A DNA stretch of 64,000 bases from Puffinus mauretanicus (taxonomy: Eukaryota; Chordata; Aves; Procellariiformes; Procellariidae), in assembly GCA_023333565.1 (NCBI GenBank), contig JAJKFH010003970.1, positions 372,001-436,000 on the forward strand. Direction: 5' to 3'. The notes beneath the pieces are model-generated. The model did not search any database. It worked only from the letters and a program-made list of their open reading frames with translations, and had not been told where the DNA came from. Made by a program: the position numbers and the translations under genes. Below, one piece after another: positions 53,809 to 64,000 of this stretch; within the stretch, counting starts at the first letter, position 1, and every line of letters begins with the position of its first letter.

Positions 53809-53832
53809 TTACCTCTGATGTTACCTCTGATG
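53809..53832. repeat. 12-bp tandem duplication
   Basis: Two perfect copies of TTACCTCTGATG in the predicted 3' UTR. Confidence 0.9.
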
Positions 53833-53948
53833 TGGGGATAGTGGGAGTATCTAAAGTTTATAGATGATTTATCACTTCCGAGAAGGAATGTTTCGTTAAA
53901 GTGAATGAGACGATGTGATATTAGTCACTTGACTCTAAAAGGCTGATA

Positions 53949-54045
53949 CGACACTAGGTTGCACTGTGCGATGTACGAGAAGAAGCACTTGCCACAATGA
54001 TACGACCGTACCCCCGGGATCCGCTGTTTGCCGCAATCCAGATGC
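53949..54045. other. CpG-rich patch in predicted distal 3' UTR
   Basis: About nine CpG dinucleotides in roughly 100 bp of otherwise CpG-poor sequence, including CCCCGGGATCCGC. No open frame or motif explains it. Confidence 0.4.
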
Positions 54046-54573
54046 GATGTCCTGCCACTCTGCAGAGCTCCCATTGGTATCAGTTGGAGTTGTAGGCAAA
54101 GAAGAAGGCAGCGTATGGGCCCAAGTGTGATCAGTGCGTCTATTTAATTATGCTTTCATTTGCTTCTTGAGTTCCAGGAACTACCTTTATTTGTGTAAAT
54201 GTTTTTATTAACAGCTCGTACAGCAGTTGTTGGGTGGTCGCTCGTGTCCTGTACCATATTGGTTTCAGGAGAAAGGATTGAATGCTCTCTGGTAAGAGGA
54301 AAGAGCTGCATTTTCAATACTAGGGCATTGTATCAGGTCATGGGGATATAACAACTGTAAAAGTAAAGTTCCTCTCATATACTTTAAATTGAGCACACAC
54401 TGCTTTCTTCATCTTGCAAGTCTCCCTTATTGTTTTCCTTTCATTGCTTTTGAGTGTTTTTTGTCTCTCTTCCAAAGGTTGGAATGCTTTAAATAAAAGT
54501 ATTCTAATGCCATTGGAGCGTTCACTAGCAGGGTTACAGTAAATTTAATCTTGGTTTTGTTAACATAAATAAA

Positions 54574-57500
54574 AGGATTTAATTTATTTTTTTATCTCCG
54601 CCTATATATGGAAAAATCGAGGGTGTTAGAGCCAAGAATTGCTTGAGTAAGAAATGCAGCAGCTGTACTTACATTATACGTGCGTAAGTACAGCCTCAGG
54701 CTCTCTCACTCTATGGAAAGGAAAATACATTAGGAGCTTTAAAAACCTCTTTATTGTTTTGTGAGAGGGGGAAAGACTAGATTCTTCTCCCCCCAAATAA
54801 AACCGAAATAATTTGCTTTTAGTTCTGTCTTGGAAAACAGAGATGGCCTTTTCTCTTAATTGTGTAACAATACCATCCCAAAGCAGCTGCCCTAAAACGA
54901 GACAAAGGTGACAATGCGCAAGGTTGAAGAATGTGTTTATTTACATGTGGCTTTTTTATTTTGGCTCACCTGCTTCCCTCAGCAGCTCTGGAGTGAGCCA
55001 CGAATTAGTTTCTCTAGTTGGTATGTGCAGCAGATTTTTGTATAGCCCAGTTTTTTGTTCTGAAGTCTGTGAAACAGTATCTTGAAACAGGATGGAACTA
55101 ATTTTGATTGAAAACTTATCCAAGTGTTGCTTCCCATCCACAGGAGCATACACTTTTTATCATGACCTCTCTGAATACAAGTTTTTGTTATTTGGATCAC
55201 TTACTGTAAATATGTTGTATTCATAACCTCATGTAATAATGAGGAGTTTTCAAATATAAATAGTACCGATACATTTCTTGTTGTTGTCCTATTTTTGATT
55301 GTAGTATAGCGAATGACCTGTCATGCTTTTTGTTTCAAGGTTAGCATTAGATTCATAGATCTTAATATTTTAGCATTTCATTGTTTAAGCAGGAGAGGGC
55401 AGCAAAAGTTCATTTTTCCCCATAGGAATGCTCTGGTCCATTACTGTTTTTAAACTTAGATGCATTTAACTATCTGTGGGTAGGGGGGAAAAATGAAACA
55501 TTTTTTATATATATTAAAAGGTGCATATGAAAATATATAGACTGGTCCAACCAGACTGTGAAAATGTCTTCTACTCTACATCCAAGTAATAATAAAAGAA
55601 AAATACCTTCCACCTCTGGATAAAGTACAAGCAGGTCTTAAGCTCTTGGATTCAAATGTCATTCTTTGGAAATAACTTACTTTCTTAAAAATGGTATCAA
55701 AGAAACTCGAACTCAATGGTGCTCCCAGCTATAAATGTGTAATCTTCCTCTTTTGCACATGCTCAAGAGGCTCTGTACTGTGGGTGCATCTAAATAAAGA
55801 AGCAATGAAGTGTTTTCCAGGTGCTTGGCTTTTTTTTCCACCTCCTCCCGTCTAAACTTCGTGTACCTTTGCAACAGTGAACTTCCAGCGATCAGGTATC
55901 CATTCGCATGTATTAAATGTAAGGACACTTGTCTGAGGAAAAAAAAAGCCCAAACAATGATGTGGTAATTTAAGTTTCTGCCAGAATTACCATAGTAAAT
56001 GCTCAGTTTTCATTAAGTTTTTTTTTCTTTGAAGGTCCTCTCCTGATGATGAGCATCCTCGTACTGCACACAACCATGCCTGTGAGGGAGGTAAAGAGCA
56101 GTGGATACAGAAAAGAGGCATTAGAGCCACAAATGTTCTTTATAAACCCTTTGAGCCTTACACTTCGCAGCTGGTGAAGGAACTTGTTCTTTTATAGCAT
56201 CATTCTACTGTTTCAGTCCTCGTGCTACTCTGCCTTGCAGTTTGGAAGCGAAGAGAAAGGCTTAAGATGGTTATGTACGTGGGAAACACCCTCTGGAGAG
56301 AACCACGGGTAGAGCCTGGTAAGGGGCGATGCTGGTGAACGGCTTTAGCAGAAGCGCAGTAGATATGGATGCTGCAGTAAAACTCGAGACGATGTATTAA
56401 ACATCTATTTCTGTTTCTGAAACATCAGTTTCTTATGTGAATTACGCCGGTAGCCTAATTCTTAAAAATTATTTCCATTTTGATTTTTTCCAAATTGAAT
56501 TTTCAGCAGTTGGATCTTGCGTGTCTTTGTTAGAAGATCTCATTATCACAAATCTCTTTAAATACTTGTAAGACAATATTCAGATCACTTAACAACCTCA
56601 TGCCTCTTTACTTTCTTATTGCAAGGCAAGTATTTTCCAGAGAAGTTGAAAAAAACCAAATGAGAACAGGCAGTAAGTTGGCCTCCAGGGTAGGATTTGT
56701 CTTCAGTACTTGCAAGTTAGAAAACAACCTTTAAAAGATTGGAATTAAAAACTTAAATTAGTTTCCTACTTTTGGTAATGATAATTGCTTTGCTAATTTT
56801 TCATCTTTGTCTTTCCTCCTCAGGAATGTTTTGGTTTCTCAAATAATAGCAGAGCGCCTAGTTTATCTTACATTAACTTTGGACCCCAGATCACAAGTCT
56901 GTGGTTTACGAAAGTAGTTGTGTGTGCAGGTAAAGGCTGTTCCCAAGTCTGTATTCAATTCTTGCTTCAATGTACAGTAAGGCGATAGCTTGGGTAGTGA
57001 ACTAGAAACTGATACAAGGTCTTGCATTATGAGTTCAGAGTTATCTATGGTTTTAAAGATTCAGTGCTGATGCCAAAGCGAATATCCTGAATTTGTTAGT
57101 AAATACCTTGAAAGAAAGTGTACTAACCCACTGTGAGTTGTGACTGCAGGCTTTTGTGGAAGTCTCTATCACATGAAAAATTGTCATACTGAAACTTTAT
57201 CTTTTACGATTTCTCTGTTTGGTTACCCCTCTCCCCCATTCATTTTGTCTATTCAGTGCTTCCCCCCTGAAATCACTGAAGGTGTGAGAAGTTAGGGGTC
57301 ACTCAGGAAGGATGGAAAGCTTGCGATACATTTAAAGAAATACATATACTATATTGGTGGACAGTGGCTCATACCCTTGATACACACTTGAAAATGCCTA
57401 GGAACTTGTCTTGCATTATCCCTGAACCTGGGAAGGTCTTCCAAAAAGAGAATGAGAAAGGGATATTCTATACAGCTTCTGAATCTTGTTTTCAAAATTC

Positions 57501-60040
57501 TTACTTAATCACCACCTGGGACAAGTTTTTGCTTGTGTACAAAGCCTCTGCACTTCACCGACAGGGAAAGCAGCAGCCCAAGAGGCCGTGTTTATAGAGC
57601 ATCTGGCTAGCGGAGTGGTGCGCTGAGCGTACTTACGCCAACCTGCTGGCCAAAGCAGAAGGAAGCTCGAGTGTAATTGCCTTGACAGCAAGGAAGGAAA
57701 GACGTGGCGTTTGTACAAGGATGTGCGCAGACCTCCAGCAGCAAAAGGCAGAGGTTACCTGCCAACCTTTTTTGAATTGAGCAGGCTTGGGTCAATTTTC
57801 AATCTTCACCTTCTGGTGAAGCGGACGTGGTTTAGCTGTGCAAGCAAACAGGTCAAACAGTCCAGCTCAATTTTGAGTATCTTTTAATATTAATTCTGCA
57901 AAATGTACTGAGTAGGACTACAGTTTATGCTCATCTGTCGTCCCTAAGACTGCGCGATGACTCCCGTGCTTTTCTAGATATTACTTTGGCTATGTAGATA
58001 ATGTGCATAAGTGGAAAATCACTGTACACTTAACTGTCTCAAAGCAAGACAGGCATCTGCATTATATAGCCTTCCATTTCAGGCATCTCGGGGGCTGTAG
58101 GCTGAAGTCTGCAGTTGACAGATCTCAGAGTAAACTGAAACTTGGCAAAACACACTCTTAATTTCTGCAGCAAGGAAATGTGGAATTCAGGCAGTGGTAG
58201 TTAGTTTATTAGTCCACAGACTGTTTCACAAACATAAAGGGATATTATCGCTATTTGCTGTTCATGACACTCATCAGACAGTAATTGTCATGGTTAATGA
58301 TTATGCACTAGATTTCAAATGTCGATTCTGGCCAGACAGAAATTACTCTCAGGGATACAAAGGAAAGAAGATTTCCTACTGTAGTCTGGTGCCCCACGCC
58401 GCCCCCCTTTCTCCCCGCGCTGCTGAGTGATGGCAGCCCCCTGCAAGGAGGCTCTGCAAACACAAGCGTGAAGGCTTGCAACGGACTGAATTCAAGCAAA
58501 AGTTCTTGTTCTATTCAAAATTGTCATAAGGGGGACAGGATTGGTGACGATGGACCAGTGGGTATTGTAGCCTTAACCAAGCAAATGCCTTTCCATGTGG
58601 TTAGCTAAAGAACTGGGATTTTTTTGAGAGGTCCTGTGGAGCCTGGTTCTCACTGGACTTTGCGATGTAACTCTGCTTTAGCAGAAACTGAGTTGAAGCT
58701 TTTTTCCAGATGCAATTCTATTTTTATAAGGACCTTCAGTCTATTAAATCCCGCTAAAATTTCCAACGTGAATCATTGAAAGACCCCTCTCCTACTTCAA
58801 ATTCCATTGCTATCTATTTGATTATTCAGAGTTTGTTGGTGAAGTACTTTGAAAATGTTAAAATCTATAAATTTGCTCCAATATCTAGAAATTCTCCTGC
58901 AATAAATGCAACAGAACAGCTAAAGAGATAGGAGATAAGGGCTTTGATTTGACACCCCTAATGTAAGATCACCCAGGGAATAATTTTTTTTCCTCCCCTT
59001 TTTCTTCCCCCACCCGACCTATTTCTGTTTTCTCTTGCTGTAGAGCTAATTCTCCTGATGGTAAATTCGAACATGTGCAACACAGAAGCCAAATGAGAGA
59101 AAAAAGGAGCTGCTTTCAAGAGCTCTGCTTCCAGAGAAGGTGCGTGTAAGTCCCCCTTACAGCACGACCTCCAGCGCTCCTTCCTCATGCATGGAAATCA
59201 ATGTCCAGTTATCCCCCAAAGCTCCTAGAGATGTAATGCCTTAATTTAGGGGTATCTCTGATCAATACCTGGAAAGATCAGATCCTCAAAGGCTGCATAA
59301 GGCTTTTTGATTCTTCTGCTAATACAGTTTAGACAGGGCAAGCATATGCAAGAATTCTTGCTGGTTTGTAGTTTTTTGTCAGAATTTGGGTGGGCATAGG
59401 TGGCTGCTTGTCCCATGGCATTTTAGTCCATCAACTTTTTCGACTTCTTTTTTCTCTGAATTTTCATCTGCTTTTGTTGCAATGAGCGTGTGTTAGTAAC
59501 TTTCTGTGCAGTCCAAATGCACTTAGTAACAAAGATCAAGCAGGTCCAGGAGCAGCAAAACTACCGACGCTTGGCTTCCCGTGTCTCCCCTGTACGGCTT
59601 CGTAGGCAGGGCTTGCAGGAGCCGAGCCTGAGGCACTGACTCCTCCGACACATGGTTGAACTTAACCGGGACAGAATCTGCGAAGAGGAGAGGAGAACTG
59701 GCAGCAGTCAGGTGCAGGTGGCACGATAACACAGAATTCATTTCCTTAGGAAACTTTACCATAAAGGGATATTAGGCTCCTTGCCTGGATTATGAGAAGT
59801 GCTATTCCAAGAGCAGCCCCCTGGTTTATATCAAGTGCTCCAGACTTGACCAAACCCAAGAAGGGGCCCCAGCATCCACGTGCAGGAGCACGCTGTCTTG
59901 CAGCAGGTATCGGGTATGTACAATCTACCCTTTAGTTTATGAATTCAGTGCCTAGGAAAAAAGATTAACTAAATTAGTTAGACTGTTAAGACACAGCCTC
60001 CTCCTTTTTTCATCCCCTTTTAATCAAACATAATTTAAAT
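54574..60040. other. Intergenic or distal transcript region, no gene recognised
   Basis: It holds a hairpin at 54662-54694, more AATAAA signals (near 54795 and 55591) and a conserved-looking stretch with TAAT sites at about 58240-58330. All open frames are short, overlap on both strands and lack domains. Confidence 0.6.
54662..54694. repeat. Inverted repeat, 11-bp arms and 11-nt loop
   Basis: GCTGTACTTAC (54662-54672) pairs exactly with GTAAGTACAGC (54684-54694). It lies just after the last clustered AATAAA signals of PPP2R5E. Confidence 0.85.
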
Positions 60041-60157
60041 CCCTGTGTGCTGGTTTTGGCTGGGATAGAGTTAATTTTCTTCTTTTCCGCTGGGGAGGAG
60101 CGAGCAAGCAGCTCTGTGGTGCTTAGTTGCTGGCTGGAGTTAAACCACGACACCCTG
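60041..60157. repeat. 5-bp target site duplication CCCTG around the solo LTR
   Basis: CCCTG occurs immediately before the TG end and immediately after the CA end of the LTR remnant. Confidence 0.8.
60046..60152 (+). mobile_element. Internally deleted solo LTR of an avian endogenous retrovirus
   Basis: It starts TGTGCTGGTTTTGGCTGGGA and ends GGTTAAACCACGACA-like (GGAGTTAAACCACGACA). These are, from memory, the two termini of a common bird ERV LTR of several hundred bases. Here only 107 bases remain, with the 5' end fused to the 3' end near 60086. Exact 5-bp copies of CCCTG flank it (60041-60045 and 60153-60157), as expected for a retroviral insertion. No coding part remains. Confidence 0.8.
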
Positions 60158-62239
60158 CTAAATCTACCATCATTAAACTGCTTTCTCTTTTCCTATTCTA
60201 AATTACCAAACCAGTTTCAAATTGTTGGCAATGAAATGTATGCAGTATGTAACTTAATGGAACAATATCCAACCTATTATTGGGATTTGAAATCTAATAA
60301 TTAAATGTAAATGTTTGGATTTATTGTCTAGGAAAACAGAACCTATAAATAAGCCATTTAATGTCATACTGCTATTTTCTTTTGATCAGGCTTCAATTAG
60401 TCACTGACGTAGCATATTCTGTTTTGCTTGCATTATTATTGCAGCAGGGAGTGTTAGCATGAAATCCAGATCCTGCAGTAATAAATAACAACTCAATTTC
60501 CAATGCTTAAGCTGTCATATCTGCATAAGCGTGATTTCATGGGATGACTGTTTGACCAACCTTTGTTCATTATGGTAGAATAGTTGCAAGGCAGACCTGG
60601 GGTAAGTATTATATCTCAGTGCTTTATTGAACAGAACAGAAACAGAAAAATCGGATGAAAGGGAAGCATTTCCCTTACAACAATCTTTTTCAGTAGCCAG
60701 GATGTGCAAAATACAGGTAAGGCTTAGGAGCAATGATTTCAAGCTTGCTATGGAAATACTAGCAGTCAGTTAAAATTGTATGACCTTACTTCCATACTGG
60801 CTTGTCTCCGTCTGTGCTGCCTGACTTGGCAGTGGTTGAAGTCCCCAAAACACAGCTTTGAAATGTATTTTCCTTTACTGTAACCTTGAATTGTTTTCCG
60901 TGTGTTCGCATTCTGTCGTTCCCATCCATTATCCTCATCAGTTTCTTCATGCTAATACATTTTCCAAGTAATGTCTTACTGTCTGGAAATGTCTCTTTGC
61001 AGAGTTGGGGCAGTTATCTTTTTGCCTGCAAAAAGAGGACTGGGCAGGTGAGAGGAGGAGAAGGGTTTCTGGCATCCCCGTGCCAGTGGGATGGGAGTGT
61101 GGGTGATGCAGGGAGGACACGCCTGCTCCGTACGGGTGTGGTCCCTCCCTGCCCGGAGGGGAGAGAGGGCCGTGGGGTAACCCTCACCCACTCCCCCTGG
61201 GCTCCCCAGTCCTTAGGTTTTCCATCCCACAACACACTTCCCTGAGCACCTTGGTGACTGGACACCTCCTGATCCCTCCTTGCCCCAACCTGGCATGTGC
61301 TCTCTCTCCTTCGGTTTTCCTTTTCTTCTTCTTATCGGAGACCATCTTTCATCCTGTCCTAAACTCTTCCCTCTCCCTCAAGAGGCAACCCTTATTTCCA
61401 AATCCACTGCAACCCCAAACTACATGCCTCTGACCTGGAGCTCACGTAGGCTCCAGTTGTTTTGTTTGAGCCCGCTCCTCCTGCCCTCCAGAGCTCACAC
61501 CCTCGTTACCCACCCTCCTGTGGGATCCCCTGGCAGGTCAAGTCGTGCCTCTCACCTGGCTCTTCTAGAAGAAAGACATCCTCTCCTCTGCTGACAGGAG
61601 GCTGTGGAAGATCTGATCATAGCAAGTCAGTAATGACGCAAAATCAATCAGGTGCTTAGAGGGGAGGATATGTAGAAAAAAGGTGTGCGTTAGTCCGGCA
61701 AAGAGTTTGTCCCTCTGCAGAAGGGGATTCTGTTTTAATCTCAAGAATAAAACCCATGGTTTTCTATCCATGGCTAAGTTTAAAAAAAAAAGAATATTTT
61801 ATTATTTTTACCTTGGGTGCACTCATGCTTGAATGATGGACTCTCTCTCATGCATGATGAGACAAATTAAGCACTGTAAACTGCAGGACTTAATTCTCTT
61901 CCTGCCAGCGTCAGTGATGGAAGTCCTGTTGCTGTCACCAAAAGTAAAATAAAGATCTGTGAGGAGATTGGACAAATCTGCTGTGTCTATATAGCAAACT
62001 GGTCAGTACTAACAGGAGCGATGTGGACTCATTTCCTCTTCCTGCAGTAAATTTATCCTATTGATATCATCTACTATTGTGTGTATATTAGCTAGGTGAC
62101 CTCTAGAAAGCTTTTATGGATATAAGCTTCAGAGAGACTATGTGACCCCGGTTTGCTTCCTGCCTGTCTTACAATGATGTGCTCATCAGCTCTGGAAAAA
62201 AATTGAATACATTTATGCTACATTATTTGTGAAGAGTAC

Positions 62240-62270
62240 ATGAGCATACAGTTAAACACTTAAGCACATA
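62240..62270. repeat. Possible relic of the same ancient amniote repeat
   Basis: TTAAACACTTAAGCACATAC resembles the CTTAAGCACAT part of the ancient family also suspected at 42370. It is short, so the call is tentative. Confidence 0.25.
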
Positions 62271-62610
62271 CAATAAAACCCAACCGCTTGATGTTAAGTA
62301 AAGAGAGTTTTTCTAAGGCTGTCTAGACACAATGTCTGCCTACAAAAGAATTTGGTTATGAACAGGGCAACATTGTTGAAAAGATGATATTCTGCTACTG
62401 GGGAAATGGAAAGGATTTTTTTTGCTTTCAAGAGCAGGGAACTACCCTTTCCGGGTGCAGTTGTCATTTCATGACCAGCGTTACTAAGATACTGTCTTTT
62501 CTCCTCTGAGACTCTCCATTTTTATAACTCACCTAAAACATGCTATCTTGAGAAAAAACTGCTTACCTAGTCTCTGATGTGAGAAAAAATGGAAATTAAG
62601 CAGTGTAACT

Positions 62611-62823
62611 TCACTTTCTTTGTCTGGAGAATACCAAACGCAGACAGGAGAGGTATTTTGTACAGACTGCAGTAACCATCAGCATGATGCCGAGAAGCAA
62701 GGTGCGTACTGCCTGTTTTGGCACCCTGTAATGGAAGTGGGCTGACATTTTGTAGACCATGGAAGAAGGTAGCTTGCACGAAGTGCACTGCTCTGACCCA
62801 CACCTGCAGAGGAGAAGGGACAC
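62611..62823 (-). CDS. Unassigned 70-residue open frame with a hydrophobic segment
   Basis: I do not recognise this frame. A Cys-rich start (CRCGSEQCTSC) is followed by a hydrophobic run (TLLLGIMLMVTAVC, residues 41-54) and a basic end (SRQRK). It overlaps other frames on both strands, so it is probably chance. It is listed only because it follows the 63298-63675 frame on the same strand. Confidence 0.1.
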   Translation of the reverse strand: MSLLLCRCGSEQCTSCKLPSSMVYKMSAHFHYRVPKQAVRTLLLGIMLMVTAVCTKYLSCLRLVFSRQRK

Positions 62824-63297
62824 CGGGGAAAAATGTGGGTTTGGAAGGAAGTTTTATAATTGGGAGTGCTACAATGAGGTGAAAACGAAGACCAGGCAAA
62901 ATCCATTCCGACATTTATCTTCCTTCAGGGATGATCAGATGTTTAAGAAGTTAGAGAAACAAATCATTTTTGAACATGTCAAATCTGTCTACGTCCAGGA
63001 AAACACTTTACTCCAATCGTCCCAGAGTATCAGAATAGGGTTGTCATAGCCACGTCAGTCAAAGACTGAGTCTGGATCTCTTGCTCTGTCTGCCTGTGCT
63101 ATTCTGGTGGTCAGACGCCATAGTTTTGTCTCACAGGCTAGCAATTTCTTAGGTACGATCGAGGCAAGTTTAATGCATCTGACGTCTCCCCAGCAGTAGC
63201 CCAAATAAAATGTAATGCCATATGATAGGAATTTGGAGGGAAGGGTACCTGAAAAGTTACCTGTCCTTCCCCTATCTCCATAGGTGTGCGACTCCTT

Positions 63298-63675
63298 TCA
63301 GCTGGCCTCTGCGTGGGGTTTAGAGAAGTTGGGGTCCTTCTCTTCAGTGCTGAAGACAGGGTAACAGGAGTGGGGAGCTGTATTTAGTGCCTCCAGCCTT
63401 TTCTTGCTCCCATGTGCCAAATAGGTTTGGCAAAGGAGAGATTCTGAATAAAACCATCTCTGGTTGAAATGCTGCGAGCCTTCTTTAGGCATGTATGAAG
63501 ATTCAGTGCCCAATGGCTTCAGTGATAAAAACACCGTGATGATGGTGATGACAAGACCAAACCCCAAAACAGGGTTCTTTAGACCTTGGTTTGAAGTTCC
63601 CGCATTCCTGTGAGATGGAGAATCCTTCTCATTCCAGAGTTGCCCTTGGGTCAGGCAGGGAGACTGAGTGGGCAA
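63298..63675 (-). CDS. Unassigned 125-residue open frame with one membrane-like segment
   Basis: I do not recognise this frame. A polar N-terminus of about 33 residues precedes a hydrophobic run (PVLGFGLVITIITVFLSL, residues 35-52), then a polar C-terminal part, giving the layout of a single-pass membrane protein. It has no signal peptide, and no splice partner was established. It could be a real terminal exon of a minus-strand gene or simply chance. Another frame with a hydrophobic run lies downstream on the same strand (62611-62823). Confidence 0.15.
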   Translation of the reverse strand: MPTQSPCLTQGQLWNEKDSPSHRNAGTSNQGLKNPVLGFGLVITIITVFLSLKPLGTESSYMPKEGSQHFNQRWFYSESLLCQTYLAHGSKKRLEALNTAPHSCYPVFSTEEKDPNFSKPHAEAS

Positions 63676-64000
63676 AATCTTTTCTGCTCAGCCTAGAGTC
63701 ACTCCCTGTTTCTTGTGTATTAGAAGGAGATTTGGGAAACCTTTGCCTCAAACACAAACCCTGCATGGACACAGTCCTGCACATGCAATCAAACAACCAA
63801 AACGCGGGAAAAGAACAGATTAGCCAATTTTAATCAATCTGTCAACACTGTGGCTCCTTGGATTAAAAAAAAAATAATGAGGTGCTTTCTCGGTTGAAAC
63901 TGTGATGTACAGAAGCTGTCATTGTCACTGATGTCTTTAGAGACACCTTGCTAGTTCCACCACAATTCTCCGTGCTAGGCAGAGAATATCACCCAAGGCA

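Larger units (their letters stand above)
51381..54573 (+). other. PPP2R5E: PPP2R5E 3' UTR (end approximate)
   Basis: AT-rich sequence directly after the stop has no gene-like open frame. It holds several AATAAA signals (51940, 52257, 52628, 53443, 54492, 54568), which fits the long, multi-ended 3' UTR typical of vertebrate PPP2R5E. A UGUAUAUA Pumilio-type element is at 51509-51516. The distal end cannot be fixed without cDNA; later AATAAA signals near 54795 and 55591 are also possible. Confidence 0.6.
60158..64000. other. Intergenic region, no gene recognised
   Basis: It holds conserved-looking AT-rich sequence (about 60180-60620), a GC-rich patch (about 61040-61600), an ancient-repeat relic (62240-62270) and two unassigned minus-strand open frames with hydrophobic segments (62611-62823, 63298-63675). 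I searched by eye for glycoprotein-hormone-beta-type exons, because GPHB5 neighbours this gene in mammals, and saw none. Confidence 0.6.

Noticed and set aside
54007..54022. CCCCGGGATCC resembling a cloning polylinker
   Set aside because: Only two adjacent six-base sites are shared, without the rest of any polylinker. Flanking sequence is continuous and natural-looking.
54600..64000. Possible GPHB5 or other neighbouring gene exons expected from mammalian gene order
   Set aside because: I saw no cystine-knot hormone motifs or paired splice sites on either strand. The neighbour may be farther away or lost.

Overview
The window is vertebrate nuclear DNA, almost certainly from a bird. It is AT-rich, intron-dominated sequence carrying a long 3' piece of a chicken-repeat-1 (CR1) LINE with the avian ATTCTATG-type 3' end. 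It also holds a short LTR whose ends match, from memory, a dispersed bird endogenous-retrovirus LTR that I associate with neoavian genomes. There are no bacterial-type operons. Nearly all listed open frames are chance frames in introns and flanks.

The one gene I can prove is PPP2R5E, the B56-epsilon regulatory subunit of protein phosphatase 2A, on the + strand. Twelve coding exons lie between 22907 and 51380, each with AG/GT borders and compatible phases. Together they encode 414 complete codons plus two bases of a shared Asp codon. That equals the part of the 467-residue vertebrate protein from about residue 53 to the stop. The N-terminal coding exon (about 52 residues) and the promoter lie upstream of the window. 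Positions 1-22906 are therefore the intron before the first visible exon.

Layout: 1-22906 is intron, with a small CpG-rich patch (432-534), several perfect hairpins, an LTR-like fragment (about 2930-3280), a GC-rich block (about 3567-4560) and the CR1 copy (about 15245-17987). 22907-23103 is the first visible exon, followed by a 12 kb intron. 35134-51380 holds the other eleven exons, with introns from 84 bp to 4.5 kb. From 51381 comes the 3' UTR, with a likely proximal poly(A) site near 51960 and further AATAAA signals up to about 54570. From about 54.6 kb to the end is intergenic sequence. It contains an internally deleted solo LTR with a perfect 5-bp target duplication (60041-60157), GC-rich patches, conserved-looking noncoding stretches, and two unassigned minus-strand open frames, each with one hydrophobic segment.

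No wholly new system is evident. The best items for follow-up are a near-perfect 56-nt hairpin inside a PPP2R5E intron (42787-42842), the solo LTR that lost its middle, the twin hairpins at 2119-2181, and the minus-strand open frames near the right end.
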